Program-made: the position numbers and the translations under genes | The notes under the pieces: generated by a model | The model's database searches: none | The model's input: the letters and a program-made list of their open reading frames with translations, nothing else | What the model was told of the DNA's origin: nothing | Source: Heliocidaris tuberculata | Lineage: Eukaryota; Echinodermata; Echinoidea; Camarodonta; Echinometridae | Assembly (NCBI GenBank): GCA_025618425.1 | Contig: CM046850.1 | Location: 8,032,749 to 8,096,748 of the forward strand | Direction of reading: 5' to 3' | DNA: 64,000 nucleotides | In this document: positions 47,957 through 54,677 of the stretch, one piece after another | How positions within the stretch are numbered: the stretch's first letter is position 1 | Layout: every line of letters starts with the position of its first letter

Positions 47957-48202
47957 CATTGATATGATTGATATTATTATCATTATTATTATCATATTAT
48001 TTAAGGTTTAATTTGTATACAATTTGTAAATGTGTCAATGCCAATAGCAATGTTAGGTAATACATGTACTATATATGTGTCACAGATTAATTATTTGTGT
48101 ATAATTTTAAAAAACATAATTAAGAAGGAATAGATATTTTGAAGGAAAAAACCCTTTTCACTCACTGTCATTGGGAAATGTTACGCACGTGCTGGCGGAT
48201 AC
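21551..48202 (-). CDS. Adhesion G-protein-coupled receptor gene (5' incomplete)
   Basis: Sixteen exons with AG/GT borders and compatible phases total 1,872 nt, encoding 623 residues plus a stop. Order: a Cys-rich, N-glycosylated ectodomain (exons 1-3); a GAIN-like part (4-6); the GPS motif (6-7); TM1-TM7 (8-15); and a cytoplasmic tail (16). Family diagnostics are visible: WSDYGC and [10 protein letters not shown] in the GPS, DQT at the end of TM2, AGILHY in TM3, [14 protein letters not shown] across TM4, EGYGGEC in ECL2, and LGMTW in TM6. Adhesion GPCRs are surface receptors that self-cleave at the GPS and signal through a tethered agonist. The signal peptide and any N-terminal adhesion modules are missing; the first recovered exon begins in phase 0, so at least one more exon lies above 48202. 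No stop or frameshift is seen, so the gene looks intact. Introns carry many MITEs and LINE fragments. The exact subfamily is not assigned. Confidence 0.9.
21905..22690 (-). repeat. R1 repeat, interrupted by a hAT-like MITE
   Basis: Contains CCCTCATA...GAAATATGACGAGA and GATTCCAAAACCTCACAG, shared with copies at 22910, 37205, 39055, 49190 and 50545. The element at 22082-22486 splits this copy. Confidence 0.65.
22082..22486. mobile_element. hAT-like MITE with 8-bp target duplication
   Basis: Terminal inverted repeats CAGTGGCGGATCCAGG and CCTGGATCCGCCCCTG. The flanks are perfect 8-bp duplications GTCCCATA (22074-22081 and 22487-22494). TIRs starting CAG with 8-bp duplications are typical of hAT elements. 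The interior is poly-C and poly-T runs, which generate the overlapping reading frames on both strands. Confidence 0.85.
22910..23290 (+). repeat. R1 repeat copy
   Basis: Shares GGTTTTGGAATCATCAAAAT, GGGTATATGGGACTGCACAC and AAGAGCAATCCTTT with the other R1 copies. No coding capacity. Confidence 0.6.
23291..24467. other. Intron 15, no exon seen
   Basis: Holds a (CA)n tract (23551-23593), a poly-C run (24339-24364) and a right MITE end GAATCCTGGACCCGCCACTG at 24417-24437 related to the hAT-like element. Confidence 0.5.
24468..24509 (-). CDS. Receptor exon 15, end of TM7
   Basis: 42 nt, acceptor TTCGTCACCAG, donor GTGAGTT. Reads [14 protein letters not shown], matching the usual G-x-F-x-F-x-F-x-C ending of aGPCR TM7. 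Confidence 0.9.
24617..25276 (-). mobile_element. LINE 3' fragment (intron 14)
   Basis: The minus-strand frame 25276-24947 carries the C-terminal block of CR1-like LINEs ([18 protein letters not shown], then [13 protein letters not shown]), followed by an AT-rich 3' UTR to about 24617. 5' truncated; no RT palm. Confidence 0.75.
25430..25605. repeat. (ATT)n/(ATC)n microsatellite
   Basis: Imperfect ATT/ATC trinucleotide run next to exon 14's donor. It produces low-complexity frames on the minus strand only. Confidence 0.9.
25618..25744 (-). CDS. Receptor exon 14, TM6 and start of TM7
   Basis: 127 nt, acceptor TTGTTTCTCAG, donor GTAATAA. Reads [20 protein letters not shown], then [27 protein letters not shown] is the hallmark TM6 motif. 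Confidence 0.93.
26266..26392. repeat. Short inverted repeat
   Basis: GTTAAAACCATGGCC and GGCCATGGTTTTAAC at the ends, with a matching GCAACTGT / ACAGTTGC pair inside. Confidence 0.6.
26880..28007. other. Intron 13 segment with TAGATCTAG-rich patch
   Basis: No exon seen. From about 27420 to 27970 AGATCTAG/CTAGATCT motifs recur many times. Near 27780-27850 there is a diverged copy of one arm of the hairpin at 28008. A poly-G run precedes this stretch at 26858-26873. Confidence 0.45.
28008..28196. repeat. Near-perfect hairpin
   Basis: Arms of about 90 bp pair around GGGGCTCTCGCCCC, each containing GATCTATGGGGTCGGTC or its complement. Confidence 0.85.
28452..28594. repeat. Hairpin
   Basis: Inverted arms with TTGACTGGC and GGGAGATACGACATATAT around a TCTTCGACTCG loop. 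Organised like the preceding hairpin but different in sequence. Confidence 0.75.
28954..29039 (-). CDS. Receptor exon 13, TM5 and ICL3
   Basis: 86 nt, acceptor TTTTTGTTACAG, donor GTAAGTT. Encodes [16 protein letters not shown] and the basic loop [13 protein letters not shown]. Confidence 0.92.
29220..29371 (+). mobile_element. LINE 3' end with TTCAAG tail
   Basis: Ends GGATAAATACATTTCAAG followed by further TTCAAG units, a short-tandem 3' tail as in CR1-like LINEs. No coding part remains. Confidence 0.5.
29655..29935. repeat. TTCGGAATTATGAACC minisatellite
   Basis: About a dozen degenerate copies of a palindromic unit near TTCGGAATTACGAACCTTCG, in opposite directions on the left and right sides of the block. 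One more pair lies at 35310-35335. Confidence 0.75.
30558..30624 (-). CDS. Receptor exon 12, ECL2 and start of TM5
   Basis: 67 nt, acceptor ACTACGCAG, donor GTAAGTA. Reads [19 protein letters not shown], then VLV. It aligns with the family's CWLS...G block. The acceptor pyrimidine tract is weak, but the phase fits both neighbours. Confidence 0.85.
30945..30990. repeat. (CAAAA)n microsatellite
   Basis: Repeated ACAAA pentamers next to a short poly-C/poly-A run. Confidence 0.9.
31208..31424. repeat. MITE-like inverted repeat
   Basis: Left CGAAGTGCTGACGTCATA ... GTTCCAAACAA and right TTGTTTGGAACC ... TATGACGTCACACTTCGG are inverted copies of about 50 bp. Confidence 0.65.
31581..34451. mobile_element. 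Tandem/nested array of six PIF/Harbinger-like MITEs
   Basis: All six units end in GACCCCGTTCTCACTCAC or its complement and are separated by TTA or TAA. Unit A, reverse, is split as 31581-31751 plus 32257-32587 (502 bp in all). Unit B (31752-32253, 502 bp) sits inside A with TTA duplicated on both sides. Then come C 32591-32950 (360 bp, internal deletion), D 32954-33455 (502 bp), E 33459-33953 (495 bp) and F 33957-34451 (495 bp), all forward. The 3-bp TWA duplication and the TIRs suggest PIF/Harbinger. No transposase. The repeated 70-113 codon frames are repeat shadows. Confidence 0.85.
34701..35297. repeat. Long foldback element
   Basis: Arms of about 285 bp: AGGGCCCATGCCAAGCAAAT at the left and its complement ATTTGCTTGGCATGGGCCCT at the right. 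The spacer includes CCTTTCTTTTGCAGGTGC. Lies in receptor intron 11, just beyond the Harbinger-like array. Confidence 0.85.
35372..35438 (-). CDS. Receptor exon 11, TM4 and ECL2
   Basis: 67 nt, acceptor TTCCCACTAG, donor GTAAGTA. Reads [20 protein letters not shown] and Cys, then a split Ser. The ECL2 Cys should bridge to TM3. Confidence 0.9.
35460..35490. repeat. (TCTTG)n microsatellite
   Basis: Several TCTTG units, 22 bp upstream (in gene direction) of exon 11. Confidence 0.8.
35655..36245. repeat. Long foldback element
   Basis: Arms of about 275 bp; left GAGAATGAAACCCTGGGG, right CCCCAGGGTTTCATTCTC. The loop is near 35935-35960. The arms are clearly similar with scattered differences. Confidence 0.85.
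36490..36840 (-). mobile_element. LINE C-terminal scrap with poly-T
   Basis: The minus-strand frame reads [17 protein letters not shown], the WNxLP block found near the end of CR1-like ORF2. It runs into T-rich tracts at 36515-36595 on the plus strand. Confidence 0.6.
37205..37560 (-). repeat. R1 repeat copy with (GT)n insert
   Basis: CATATTCGAAATATGACGAGA and ACCTTTCCCAGTTGCTT match the family. A GTGTGTGT tract lies inside at 37319-37360. Confidence 0.6.
37807..37867 (-). pseudogene. Partial duplicate of receptor exon 10 (copy 1)
   Basis: Minus-strand 61 nt reading [20 protein letters not shown] plus one base before the donor GTAAGG. Same length and frame as the end of exon 10, with the same 3' flank (TCACTGGCATTGCTTCGAATC). 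Lacks the TM3 half; a GGTGGTGAT repeat adjoins its 5' side. Confidence 0.7.
37980..38073 (-). pseudogene. Partial duplicate of receptor exon 10 (copy 2)
   Basis: Minus-strand 94 nt from AAGGCC to the donor GTAAGG, alignable with the end of exon 10. Open in the exon 10 frame: [13 protein letters not shown] ... LLGVWG, with an in-frame 11-codon insertion. The 3' intron flank (CCACTGGCCTT) is shared with exon 10. There is no copy of the 5' half; GGTGGT repeats lie there instead. Probably not used, but donor and frame are intact. Confidence 0.65.
38172..38322 (-). CDS. Receptor exon 10, TM3 and start of TM4
   Basis: 151 nt, acceptor CCCGACCCAAG, donor GTAAGGA. Begins [18 protein letters not shown], with the TM3 Cys expected to pair with ECL2, continues [18 protein letters not shown], and ends in [10 protein letters not shown]. 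The acceptor has a weak pyrimidine tract. Two further copies of its 3' part lie downstream (37980-38073 and 37807-37867). Confidence 0.9.
38533..38632 (-). CDS. Receptor exon 9, TM2
   Basis: 100 nt, acceptor TTATTTTTTAG, donor GTGAGTA. Encodes [20 protein letters not shown], then [17 protein letters not shown] is the typical aGPCR end of TM2. Confidence 0.92.
38756..39054 (+). mobile_element. tRNA-derived SINE
   Basis: tRNA-like head with B box GGTTCGAATCC (38812) and A-box-like TGTGTAGTGG. The body is shared with 61560-61900: ATCCACATTGCT.CTCTCCACC, GGCGCCTGGC, GAATGCTCC, GGAGTGGAGA and GGGGTAATA. Ends near AAGCGCTTAGAAACG. In receptor intron 8. Confidence 0.75.
39055..39385 (+). repeat. 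R1 repeat copy
   Basis: Adjoins the SINE. Contains AAGATAAAGTTGAATTCTGG, GGGTATATGGGACTG and AAAGCAATCCTTTTGAGGGG. Confidence 0.65.
40061..40173 (-). CDS. Receptor exon 8, linker and TM1
   Basis: 113 nt, acceptor GTATATAG, donor GTAAGTC. Reads [15 protein letters not shown], then the hydrophobic [17 protein letters not shown]. Ends with two bases that complete Lys in exon 9. Confidence 0.9.
40380..40760. repeat. (AAT)n-rich tract
   Basis: AAT/GAT trinucleotides and related degenerate runs in intron 7. Low-complexity frames on both strands are not genes. Confidence 0.85.
41076..41175 (-). CDS. Receptor exon 7, GPS cleavage motif
   Basis: 100 nt between acceptor TTGCTAG and donor GTATTT. Starts W-S-D-Y-G-C and continues [19 protein letters not shown]. 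The four GPS cysteines are those of VCRYF, DYGC and TCAC. The predicted cut is between the two Thr of HTT (family consensus HL/T), leaving [10 protein letters not shown] as the tethered agonist. Sequons NES and NHT flank the site. Confidence 0.92.
41894..41943 (-). CDS. Receptor exon 6, first half of GPS
   Basis: 50 nt after acceptor TTTTATTCAG, donor GTAAGTT. Reads [16 protein letters not shown], where VCRYF occupies the place of the usual C-x-F/Y-W start of the GPS. Two extra bases join exon 7 to give Lys, then WSDYGC. Confidence 0.85.
42031..42160. repeat. Palindromic MITE, family P copy 3
   Basis: GGACCCTGTTTCATAAAACA and TTCGTGAAAACAGGGTCC inverted ends, core TTCTCAGCCAATCAAATGC. In receptor intron 5. 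Confidence 0.75.
42609..42760. repeat. Palindromic MITE, family P copy 4
   Basis: GGGTCCCGTTTTTATAAAAC and TTTTATGAAACGGGAGCCC inverted ends, with GATGCAAGGATTTCAGTAGC inside. Confidence 0.75.
42771..42930 (-). mobile_element. Short LINE 3' end remnant
   Basis: On the minus strand a tail GGACAATAAAATATAAC followed by CTGAATCTGAATC units resembles a LINE 3' terminus with tandem tail. No coding part; an ATGTA repeat ends it near 42925. Confidence 0.4.
43104..43306 (-). CDS. Receptor exon 5, GAIN-like domain
   Basis: 203 nt between acceptor TGTTTTAG and donor GTGAGG. Contains alternating hydrophobic strands ([28 protein letters not shown]), as expected for GAIN subdomain B, and an acidic loop [14 protein letters not shown]. 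Ends in phase 0. Confidence 0.85.
43360..43445. repeat. (CA)n/(TA)n microsatellite
   Basis: ACAC run, then ATAT run, then ACAC, in receptor intron 4. Confidence 0.95.
43588..43658 (-). tRNA. tRNA-Arg(UCU)-like gene or pseudogene
   Basis: 71 nt that fold as a cloverleaf: acceptor ATATCCG/CGGAAAT with one A-A mismatch, D arm GTCT/AGGC, anticodon arm TTGGC/GCCAG with loop GTTCTAA (anticodon TCT), and T arm CCGGG/CTCGG with loop TTTGATT. The A box (TGGTCTAATGG) and B box (GGTTTGATTCT) deviate from consensus, and position 32 is G. In receptor intron 4, sense with the gene. It may be a decayed tRNA or a SINE head. Confidence 0.5.
43762..43872 (-). CDS. Receptor exon 4, start of GAIN-like region
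   Basis: 111 nt after acceptor AAATTTAG, donor GTAAGAT. Reads [16 protein letters not shown] and then a beta-strand-like segment ending LNQPFAVG. Phase 1 to phase 1. Continuity with exons 3 and 5 is by phase and by the run into the GAIN-like sequence. Confidence 0.8.
44628..45176. repeat. Foldback element abutting receptor exon 3
   Basis: Inverted arms of about 220-235 bp: TTAAAGGGGAAGTCCACC at the left and GGTGTACTTCCCCATTAA at the right, with matching CACAAATTGGCAACTCCGTGA / TCACGGAGTTGCCAGTTTGTG pairs. The right end is 12 bp from the exon 3 splice donor. Confidence 0.8.
45188..45391 (-). CDS. Receptor exon 3, ectodomain
   Basis: 204 nt between acceptor TTTTTTTGCAG and donor GTAGGTT. Encodes about 68 residues with sequons NST and NGS and a CDGIENGS...ESC...TCP cysteine pattern. 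Phase 1 at both ends, so the exon could be skipped or duplicated without a frameshift. A foldback element begins only 12 bp into the following intron (44628-45176). Confidence 0.85.
45460..45980. repeat. Microsatellite cluster
   Basis: (CA)n 45463-45490, (TA)n 45499-45533, (AT)n 45600-45624, (CT)n 45695-45722, poly-T 45777-45796 and (TA)n 45950-45974, all in receptor intron 2. Confidence 0.95.
46204..46700 (-). mobile_element. LINE reverse-transcriptase fragment with internal deletion
   Basis: Upstream part NYRPI...FSKILEKVV (near 46690-46590) in another frame, then [51 protein letters not shown] and YADD. About 40-60 residues normally found between motif A and VPQGS are missing after LSKLSHYDM, an in-frame deletion. 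CR1/jockey-like. Confidence 0.85.
47112..47378 (-). CDS. Receptor exon 2, Cys-rich ectodomain
   Basis: 267 nt after acceptor TAATATACAG. About 88 residues with at least eight Cys and N-glycosylation sequons NFS and NSS. The donor used here is GTAAAC after CCAG. A second donor, GTAAGT at 47075, lies 36 nt further on in the same phase and fits the consensus better; it would add twelve residues (about [11 protein letters not shown] and one junction residue). No known adhesion module recognised. Confidence 0.8.
47418..47630. mobile_element. Degraded hAT-like MITE
   Basis: Left CACTGGCGGATTCAGG and right CCTGTATCTGCCCCTG match the ends of the element at 22082. The interior shares TTTTTTGCTTGTCAGA. 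No target duplication can be seen. It lies 40 bp upstream, in gene direction, of receptor exon 2. Confidence 0.65.
47780..47960. repeat. TE tail and (TTC)n/(TTA)n microsatellite
   Basis: GTAAAGCGCTTTGATC and TATAGCACTATAAAAG are typical of SINE/LINE tails. Followed by TTC and TTA trinucleotide runs. Confidence 0.75.
48166..48202 (-). CDS. Receptor exon 1 (first recovered)
   Basis: 37 nt between acceptor TTTTTATACAG and donor GTGAGTG. Begins in phase 0 and reads [12 protein letters not shown] plus one base, which joins exon 2 to give Thr. This is the weakest exon because of its size, but phase and both splice sites fit. Confidence 0.65.
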
Positions 48203-48407
48203 CTGTATAAAAAACAAAGAACAATAAGGAAACATGATTTTTAAATTATAGTTAATCGATGCGGTTATATCATCCAAGTCCGACTTGTATTCCATAGGGT
48301 GACAAGACATTTGCTCCTGCGATATTTGCTCCTCCGTCTATATCTCGAAAGGTCAAAGGTTAAGGTCAAGGTCATGATTTGGTTTTTTGTTAAGGACAAT
48401 ATGAAGA

Positions 48408-48456
48408 TTAGGATTAGGGTTAGGGTTAGGGTAAGGGTTAGGTTTAGGTTTAGGAT
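48408..48456 (+). repeat. Interstitial TTAGGG-like repeat
   Basis: About eight units of TTAGGG and variants (TTAGGA, TAAGGG, TTAGGT), the vertebrate/echinoderm telomere sequence, 200 bp upstream of receptor exon 1. Confidence 0.8.
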
Positions 48457-48540
48457 TAACATGGCAAAGTTTGACCGGAGCAATAGTCGCAGCAGCAAAT
48501 GCCATGGAACCATTCCATAGTTCTGTTTTGTCTATTTATC

Positions 48541-48667
48541 TCTCTCTCTCTCTCTCTCTCTCTACCATTCCCTTTACCAATCATAGTAACCATTAACCTA
48601 CAGTAATATACATACTATGTGTGTGAGAGTGTGCGTGTGTGTGTATAAATAGATGTACATGTGCTTT

Positions 48668-48707
<40 letters not shown>

Positions 48708-48718
48708 ATATATATATG

Positions 48719-48772
<54 letters not shown>

Positions 48773-48785
48773 CATACATACATAT
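48541..48785. repeat. (CT)n, (GT)n and (TA)n microsatellites
   Basis: (TC)n at 48541-48562 and two long (TA)n blocks (48670-48702, 48720-48766) separated by a short spacer. Confidence 0.95.
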
Positions 48786-49189
48786 GGCTCAAAGAGACTA
48801 GAGGATTGTATTGGCAGCTGGTCTCTCTCTACACAGGCTCTCTTTAATACAGATATCTTTTAGAAACAATGTTCAAGAGAAACGAAAAATGACAGGTAAT
48901 CTCTATACAGCCGGCCGCTAAAGCAGACGTATACGTTCTCTCTGTCTTTTTATCTCTATCAATTTAAAAATTAGTTTCTACCTATAAAAAAGGTGCCGAT
49001 CCCTCGTGAACAGACGACTTTAACCAGCATGTTTCGCTCCAAATATGTACATTATCTGCGGCATCATTAATACTTCAATAAACACCGTCAAGCAGACACC
49101 ACACCGACTCTACAGTACGTCCCAGAAAAAAATTTAAACCCGTAAACAAAGGGTTATTGTGACCAATGTGCTCTATGACAATGATTTTC

Positions 49190-49390
49190 TGATTTCCTTT
49201 CAAGATAAAGTTGAGTTAAGGTCATGAGATTGAATTGTGAAACAAATTGTCTCAAAGCAACTGGGAAAGGTTGATTATATAGCACATAATAAAAGAATTG
49301 GTGTATGCTCCAAAACCTTACAGCATAGTCTATGCTGTAAAGTTTTGGAATCAACAAAATGATAAGAAATTGACTCAATCCTGCCAAGAG
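49190..49390 (+). repeat. R1 repeat copy (partial)
   Basis: AAGATAAAGTTGAGTTAAGG, GTCTCAAAGCAACTGGGAAA and ATAAGAAATTGACTCAATCC. Contains a small extra palindrome ACAGCATAGTCTATGCTGT. Confidence 0.6.
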
Positions 49391-49439
49391 GAAAGAAAAA
49401 TAAAAATGAAAAGAAAATGAGAAGAGGAACATCAAGAAG

Positions 49440-49930
49440 GAAAGGAGTAGAAGAACAAGAAGAACAAAAAGAATGTTAATAGAAAGAAGAATAATGAGAA
49501 GGAATAAGAAGCGGAGGAGGAGGAGGGCTACTGTACTTCATTCCACGTTATTTTTAATGGAATTGTGAAAAGAAATCTAAAACAAACGAGAGTATTGCTC
49601 TCATGAAACAACCTTGCAACATGTTAAAGTAATCTGGCGATGCCGCTATACTTTGATAATGAAAGCATCTACCAGCCATGATGAATTGCTATGGCAACGT
49701 CACGCTAAAAAGCAAGTTGGTTGGTTGGTAACTTGGCACAACCCATACATTAATTACACTCATATAACGACGTGTTTTACTGGAGTGTATAAGAAAGGTA
49801 TACGGATATACATCATGTATAATTATACAGTATACCGTATAGTAACTTTTGCATTCGTTTTTTTTTTTAATTACAACTTTATCTCCCAGCGCTCCCGCTA
49901 CCCTCTACATCCCTTTCTTGTCTCTCTCTC

Positions 49931-49961
<31 letters not shown>

Positions 49962-50192
49962 CTCTCTATCTATCTATCTCTTTCTTCCCCCTCCCTTTCT
50001 TTCTCTCCTTTCCTTTTATTGTAATCTCTTATATAGCTTGAAAGGACTATTTCGCCTACTCATATGCTTCATTATGTTTAGATGTAGTCTACACTGTATG
50101 TTCCTCTCGAAAACGCTCCCCTTCATTCATGTTCATGCTTTTTTTAAGCCGTAGGGCCTACTGTTGAACATCTCACTATCTTCTATTCTCTG

Positions 50193-50225
<33 letters not shown>

Positions 50226-50540
50226 ATTCATCTCTCTTTCACTTTCTCTCTCCCTCTCTCCCTCCCTTCTTTGAAGGCATATCGAACCCTCCTTTCCTAT
50301 CTATCGCTCCCTTTTGTGTCCCTTTTCCCTTTGTTATTTTATAAGCCGTGTTTTAAACTTCTCTTTCTCTCCTTCGATCTTTCTCTATCCCCCCCCCCCC
50401 CTCTCTCTCTCTATTTCTCTCCTTTCCTTTTATTGTAATCTCTAATATAGCTTGAAAGCACTATTCCGCCTACGCATGGGCATCATTGTTTATATCGGTT
50501 ACTCTCGAAAACGCTCCCCTTCATGCTTTTTCTTCCAATA
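49440..50540. repeat. Purine- then pyrimidine-rich low-complexity region
   Basis: GAA-rich to about 49530, then TCTC-rich tracts at 49920-50010, 50190-50275 and 50390-50420. Related segments (TTTATTGTAATCTCT...ATATAGCTTGAAA) occur near 50016 and 50428, indicating a local duplication. No gene supported. Confidence 0.6.
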
Positions 50541-50544
50541 TCTT

Positions 50545-50885
50545 AAGATAAAGTTGAGTTATGTTTATGCGATTACATTGTGAAAGAAATTGTCTCAAAG
50601 CAATTGGGAAAGGTTGATCATGTCTACATAAGTAGTGGTGTATACTGTGAGGTTTTGGAATTATCAAAATGACAAGAAATTGACTCAATCCTACTGAAAG
50701 TCACATGCACTGCCCACATACATGACTGTAAATGGGTATATAGGACTGCACATGCACGTGGCATGAATGTTCGGCTATTTCTCATCATATTTCGAATATG
50801 AGGGCATTTGAAGAGCAATCCTTTTCAGGGGACATTTCTACTATGATGTTCTTCCAAACTGACGTAAAAGGAACGAGAAAGCTCA
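50545..50885 (+). repeat. R1 repeat copy (well preserved)
   Basis: About 340 bp from CTTAAGATAAAGTTGAG to ACTGACGTAAAAGGAA. The most complete copy of the family in the window. Confidence 0.7.
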
Positions 50886-51360
50886 CAAATGATTCCCCCC
50901 CCCCCCCCCCACCTTTCCCAAAGTTTAACCTTCTCTTTAAGCTATGCTTGGGAACATCCCACTATCTTTCCTTTCTAGCTCTATCGCCCCCCCCCCCCCC
51001 CTTCTCTCTCTCTCTCTCTCTCCTTATCGTACATGGTCATCTCAAATATAACTTGACATACAATAATATTCAGCCTGCAACGTACGCTGTACATGTATAT
51101 TACTATCTACGTTAGATGTGAAACCATCTCCCTGATCAAGTTTAGATCAAAATTTCAACAAATCAAACGAAATCCAATATGATTCTAACCCATAAAGAAC
51201 CGAGAAAGAGCAATAAACAACCCTTTTATGCTGGGGTTATGAACGGTACTATTTACCCTTTTGAAAATATACGTTGCAAATTCAGTCCAAAGGTGACGGA
51301 AAGCAAGATGCTATGCATGCAAGGCCACAGTGTTATGGAATTCCTCTGTGAATATTCCTT

Positions 51361-51508
51361 GGCCCTGTTTCATAAAACTTATCATCAATAACAACTGCCA
51401 CATATCTATGACAAATTTGTTCCCAGTCAATCAGATGAAAGTATTTCAGTAGCTTATAACTGTTATTGTAACTTGTTATAGAAATCAAGTTTTATGAAAC
51501 GGGGCCCA
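51361..51508. repeat. Palindromic MITE, family P copy 5
   Basis: GGCCCTGTTTCATAAAACTT and AAGTTTTATGAAACGGGGCC inverted ends, core CAGTCAATCAGATGAAAG. Confidence 0.75.
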
Positions 51509-53057
51509 GTTTAGTTATGATGATAACTTTTACAGCAAGACAAATGGAATTTCTTTTTCCTCTTTATAAGCTTGTTTTCGATTGTGGGTGAAAACATTCC
51601 TGAACGTTTTATGAAGAAGAATTTACGATCAGTATTGAAAAGGAGTGGGGGATAATGTTGGATATAAAACCATTCGTTACGCGGGACAAGTAACTGTAAA
51701 ATCATAAACCTCTTTATAACTTGATAAATACTGTCAAAGGAATGCCATTCCTACCCATATCATGTATATATGGCATTACCATTTTTAACGCATGAAAGTT
51801 CCAAGAGTTAAAGGGTACCAAAGCAATCACGTAAAAACATGTACAGCTTTAGTATGTTTTAAAATCAAATAAACTTTACCAGGCACTTTACTGATGGACG
51901 GTTAATAGTTAAGGGGTAAGAAGGAAATAATAAAATAACATGAAACCCCACGCACGGAACCCAAGTTTGACTTGGGTTACGTGCGCCCTCTTTTCTGTGC
52001 GAGCGCATACACGTGCGTCGAATATAGAAGCTCGTATTTCAAATACAGTATTCTTACATACAAAGCAAATAACTATGTTTGTTGTTGATCGGTACTCTCT
52101 AAATGGTACACAGAATAAGTAAAGAACTAAAGGTGCTCCCCGCATACAAAACAAACATGGATGACACAAAACAAGGAATAATACAGGCTATCAACAGATG
52201 CCTATCCAAAATTGTACTTAATCAAAGGTAGGGGGCGGGGCTGAGGACGGCCATCTTCCATTGTATTAAATATAACGGAAAGACTAACAGACTAACCGTA
52301 GGACGTGTTTTATTTGTTTTGTTAGTATTTAGTAACAAACAACGAAGAATAATGCAGCTAAACTAATGCACCTACAAAATGGCAAACATAAGCATTGCAT
52401 TTTTTTTTTCAAAGTTAAACTGAAGCACCTAAAATGCCCTAAAGCAAGCAAATTACTTCTAGATTAATGAATATACACTGATCAACTCAAAAACAAGCGA
52501 CAGCGCCACTGCCAGTTTGGTATTTGGAAATCGCATGAGGATATTTGTTGTCACAAAATCCAGACCTGCCTACACGGTTTGACGTGAATTTTAATGTTCG
52601 AGTCTCATCTACATTCCTCCTGGCATTTCACTCAATGTTAAGTTTTATATCTATTGATATTCTTTTCAAACTTTGATGTGCTATGGAGCAAAATAACCCT
52701 GGCATAATCACCAGCAGCTCATCAAATTATTATTACGTTATTCATTTTTTTGATTAATTGGATTTATCCGAAGAATATGGAAATTGGCGATATCGAGAGA
52801 TAGAGAGAGAGAGAGATAACCTTCAAATTTCCCTTGTGTTATACAAGGTAATACAGTAAATGTACACTCGACTAAAGTAATTTAGTTAGTGAGAAGAGAA
52901 TAATTTATAATAAGCATTTTGACACTGCGTATTGAAGGTTACCGGGATGAATCTTTGGAAATGTGGGTTGCCAAAAAGATGATATTCAATATTCATCATC
53001 GCCATTATCATCATCATAGGCATACGGGAATAATTTCCCCAGAGGGAGATTGACTCT
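51509..53057. other. Intergenic, no gene seen
   Basis: No supported exon. A short (GA)n run lies at 52798-52816. Small frames on both strands lack recognisable domains. Confidence 0.4.
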
Positions 53058-54677
53058 TTAAAAAAAAAAAATTTCGTTTTTTTTTTTTTTCGCTGTTTGT
53101 TCATTTAGCATACATGTAGCAAGTTTAATAATATAATTTCGTAACTGAAACATACTGGATAAGAAAAAACAGACAAATAAACCATGTCGCTTCCAATGAT
53201 CTCTACGTAGACAGTAAACAAATAAATATGATTTAAACCAATTAAAAGACACCCCTCTGACACCATAATATTGCAATTTTTGTAATAAAACATCATGAGA
53301 AAGGGAGTCGAAAGCTTATAGAGAGATCCATAAAAACACCTTTGACTTCTTTACCTGCCTTGAGCTCTGTAATTATCCGATCATGAATTTCAATAACTGC
53401 CATGTCTGTAGAGTAATTTTGGCGAAAACCGTATTGACTATCATATAATACATTATATTGCAGTAAAAAAATATACAGTCTATTAAAAACTAATTTCTCT
53501 AAAATTTTTGAAAAACATGGTAAAATTGATATTGGGCGGTAGTTAGTAAATAGACTAGGATTATCCTTTTTAAAAACGGGAACGACTTTGGCTATTTTCA
53601 TTTTTGAGGGTACACAACCGGTAGTAAAAGAAGAGTTAAAAATGTGTAAAAGGGGTTCAACAATAGAGGGTAAAAATGTGTTTTACAACAGATGGGTCAA
53701 TGTCATCAAATCCACTACTTTTACCAGGTTTAAGCGATTTACCAATAACTAATATTTATATTTCGTCCTTTGTGACTGGTTTAAAAAACATAGTATGCGA
53801 GAGTGGTTTCTTCATGTAGAAGTGAAACGAATTAAAATTTCCATCTCGATAATTATTACTAATATCTGATCCGATGTTAACAAAATATGTGTTTGAATTT
53901 TCCGCAATTTCACAAGGATCTCTAATATGAGAACCATTGTTTAAAAAGTAATTTTCTTTATCAAATGTATCCTTTTTCCCCAAAAAACACTGTTTAAAAG
54001 TTTCCACGTTTTGTTAGAATTATTTTTACAGATTCAAACTTTTTAAAAATAATAATGCTTCTACTCTCGACGAAGACACGAAGTAACTTTATTACGAAAT
54101 CGTTTATATTTGTCATGATTAACTTCAGTCCGAGAGTTTAAGAATGCCCTATAATATCGATTTTTCTTTTTTTATAAGTTTCAAAATATCAAAGGTAATC
54201 CATGGTTTCCTGTTTCGTTTGCGTTTCTCCACAAGCTTTGTACTTATTTGTAGGTGTTTGTTATACATGTTAACGAAAATATCACAAAATAGGTCGTACG
54301 CCCTCTCCGGCTGACTCTCTTGACATACTTCTGACCAATCCACAGTCAAAAGATCTGCACATAAAGAATTTAGGTTAGCAGGGGAGATGTTCCTATATGT
54401 GAGTGCTTTTTGCCTATTGTTTTTGCGGGATGTCAGAAAAGTGGGATACATGAAAGATTGGGAAATGGTCAGAAATATCTGTTATAAAGGCACCCGACAG
54501 AGGAGAATGACTAGAAACATTCGTGAAGATGTTATCAATTATTGTAGACGATCTATTATTGACGCGCGTGGGTATGTCAATAACTGGATAAAATCCAGAT
54601 GAGATTACTGAGTTGACAAAGTCAGGTATTTGTGGGCTTTTAGATTTTTTCAACAAATCGATGTTCAAGTCACCCAT
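53058..54677 (-). mobile_element. Decayed non-LTR retrotransposon, endonuclease to RT
   Basis: Minus-strand pieces in order: the end of an APE-type endonuclease (54677-54414: MGDLNIDLL, TIIDNIFTN, ISDHFPIF); a linker with NRKPWITFDILKLIKKE (54451-54149); pre-RT sequence (54007-53756); RT fingers and palm KIAKVVPVFKKDN...NYRPISILPCFSKILEKLV, QYGFRQNYSTDMA, KGVFMDLS (53601-53293); then a further frame (53276-53058). Frameshifts separate the pieces and the element stops before the YADD block. CR1/jockey-like. Confidence 0.85.

Noticed and set aside
48960..49040. Possible signal-peptide exon (minus strand, MLVKVVCSRGIG)
   Set aside because: Its donor would leave phase 1, which does not fit receptor exon 1 (phase 0), and it lacks a hydrophobic core.
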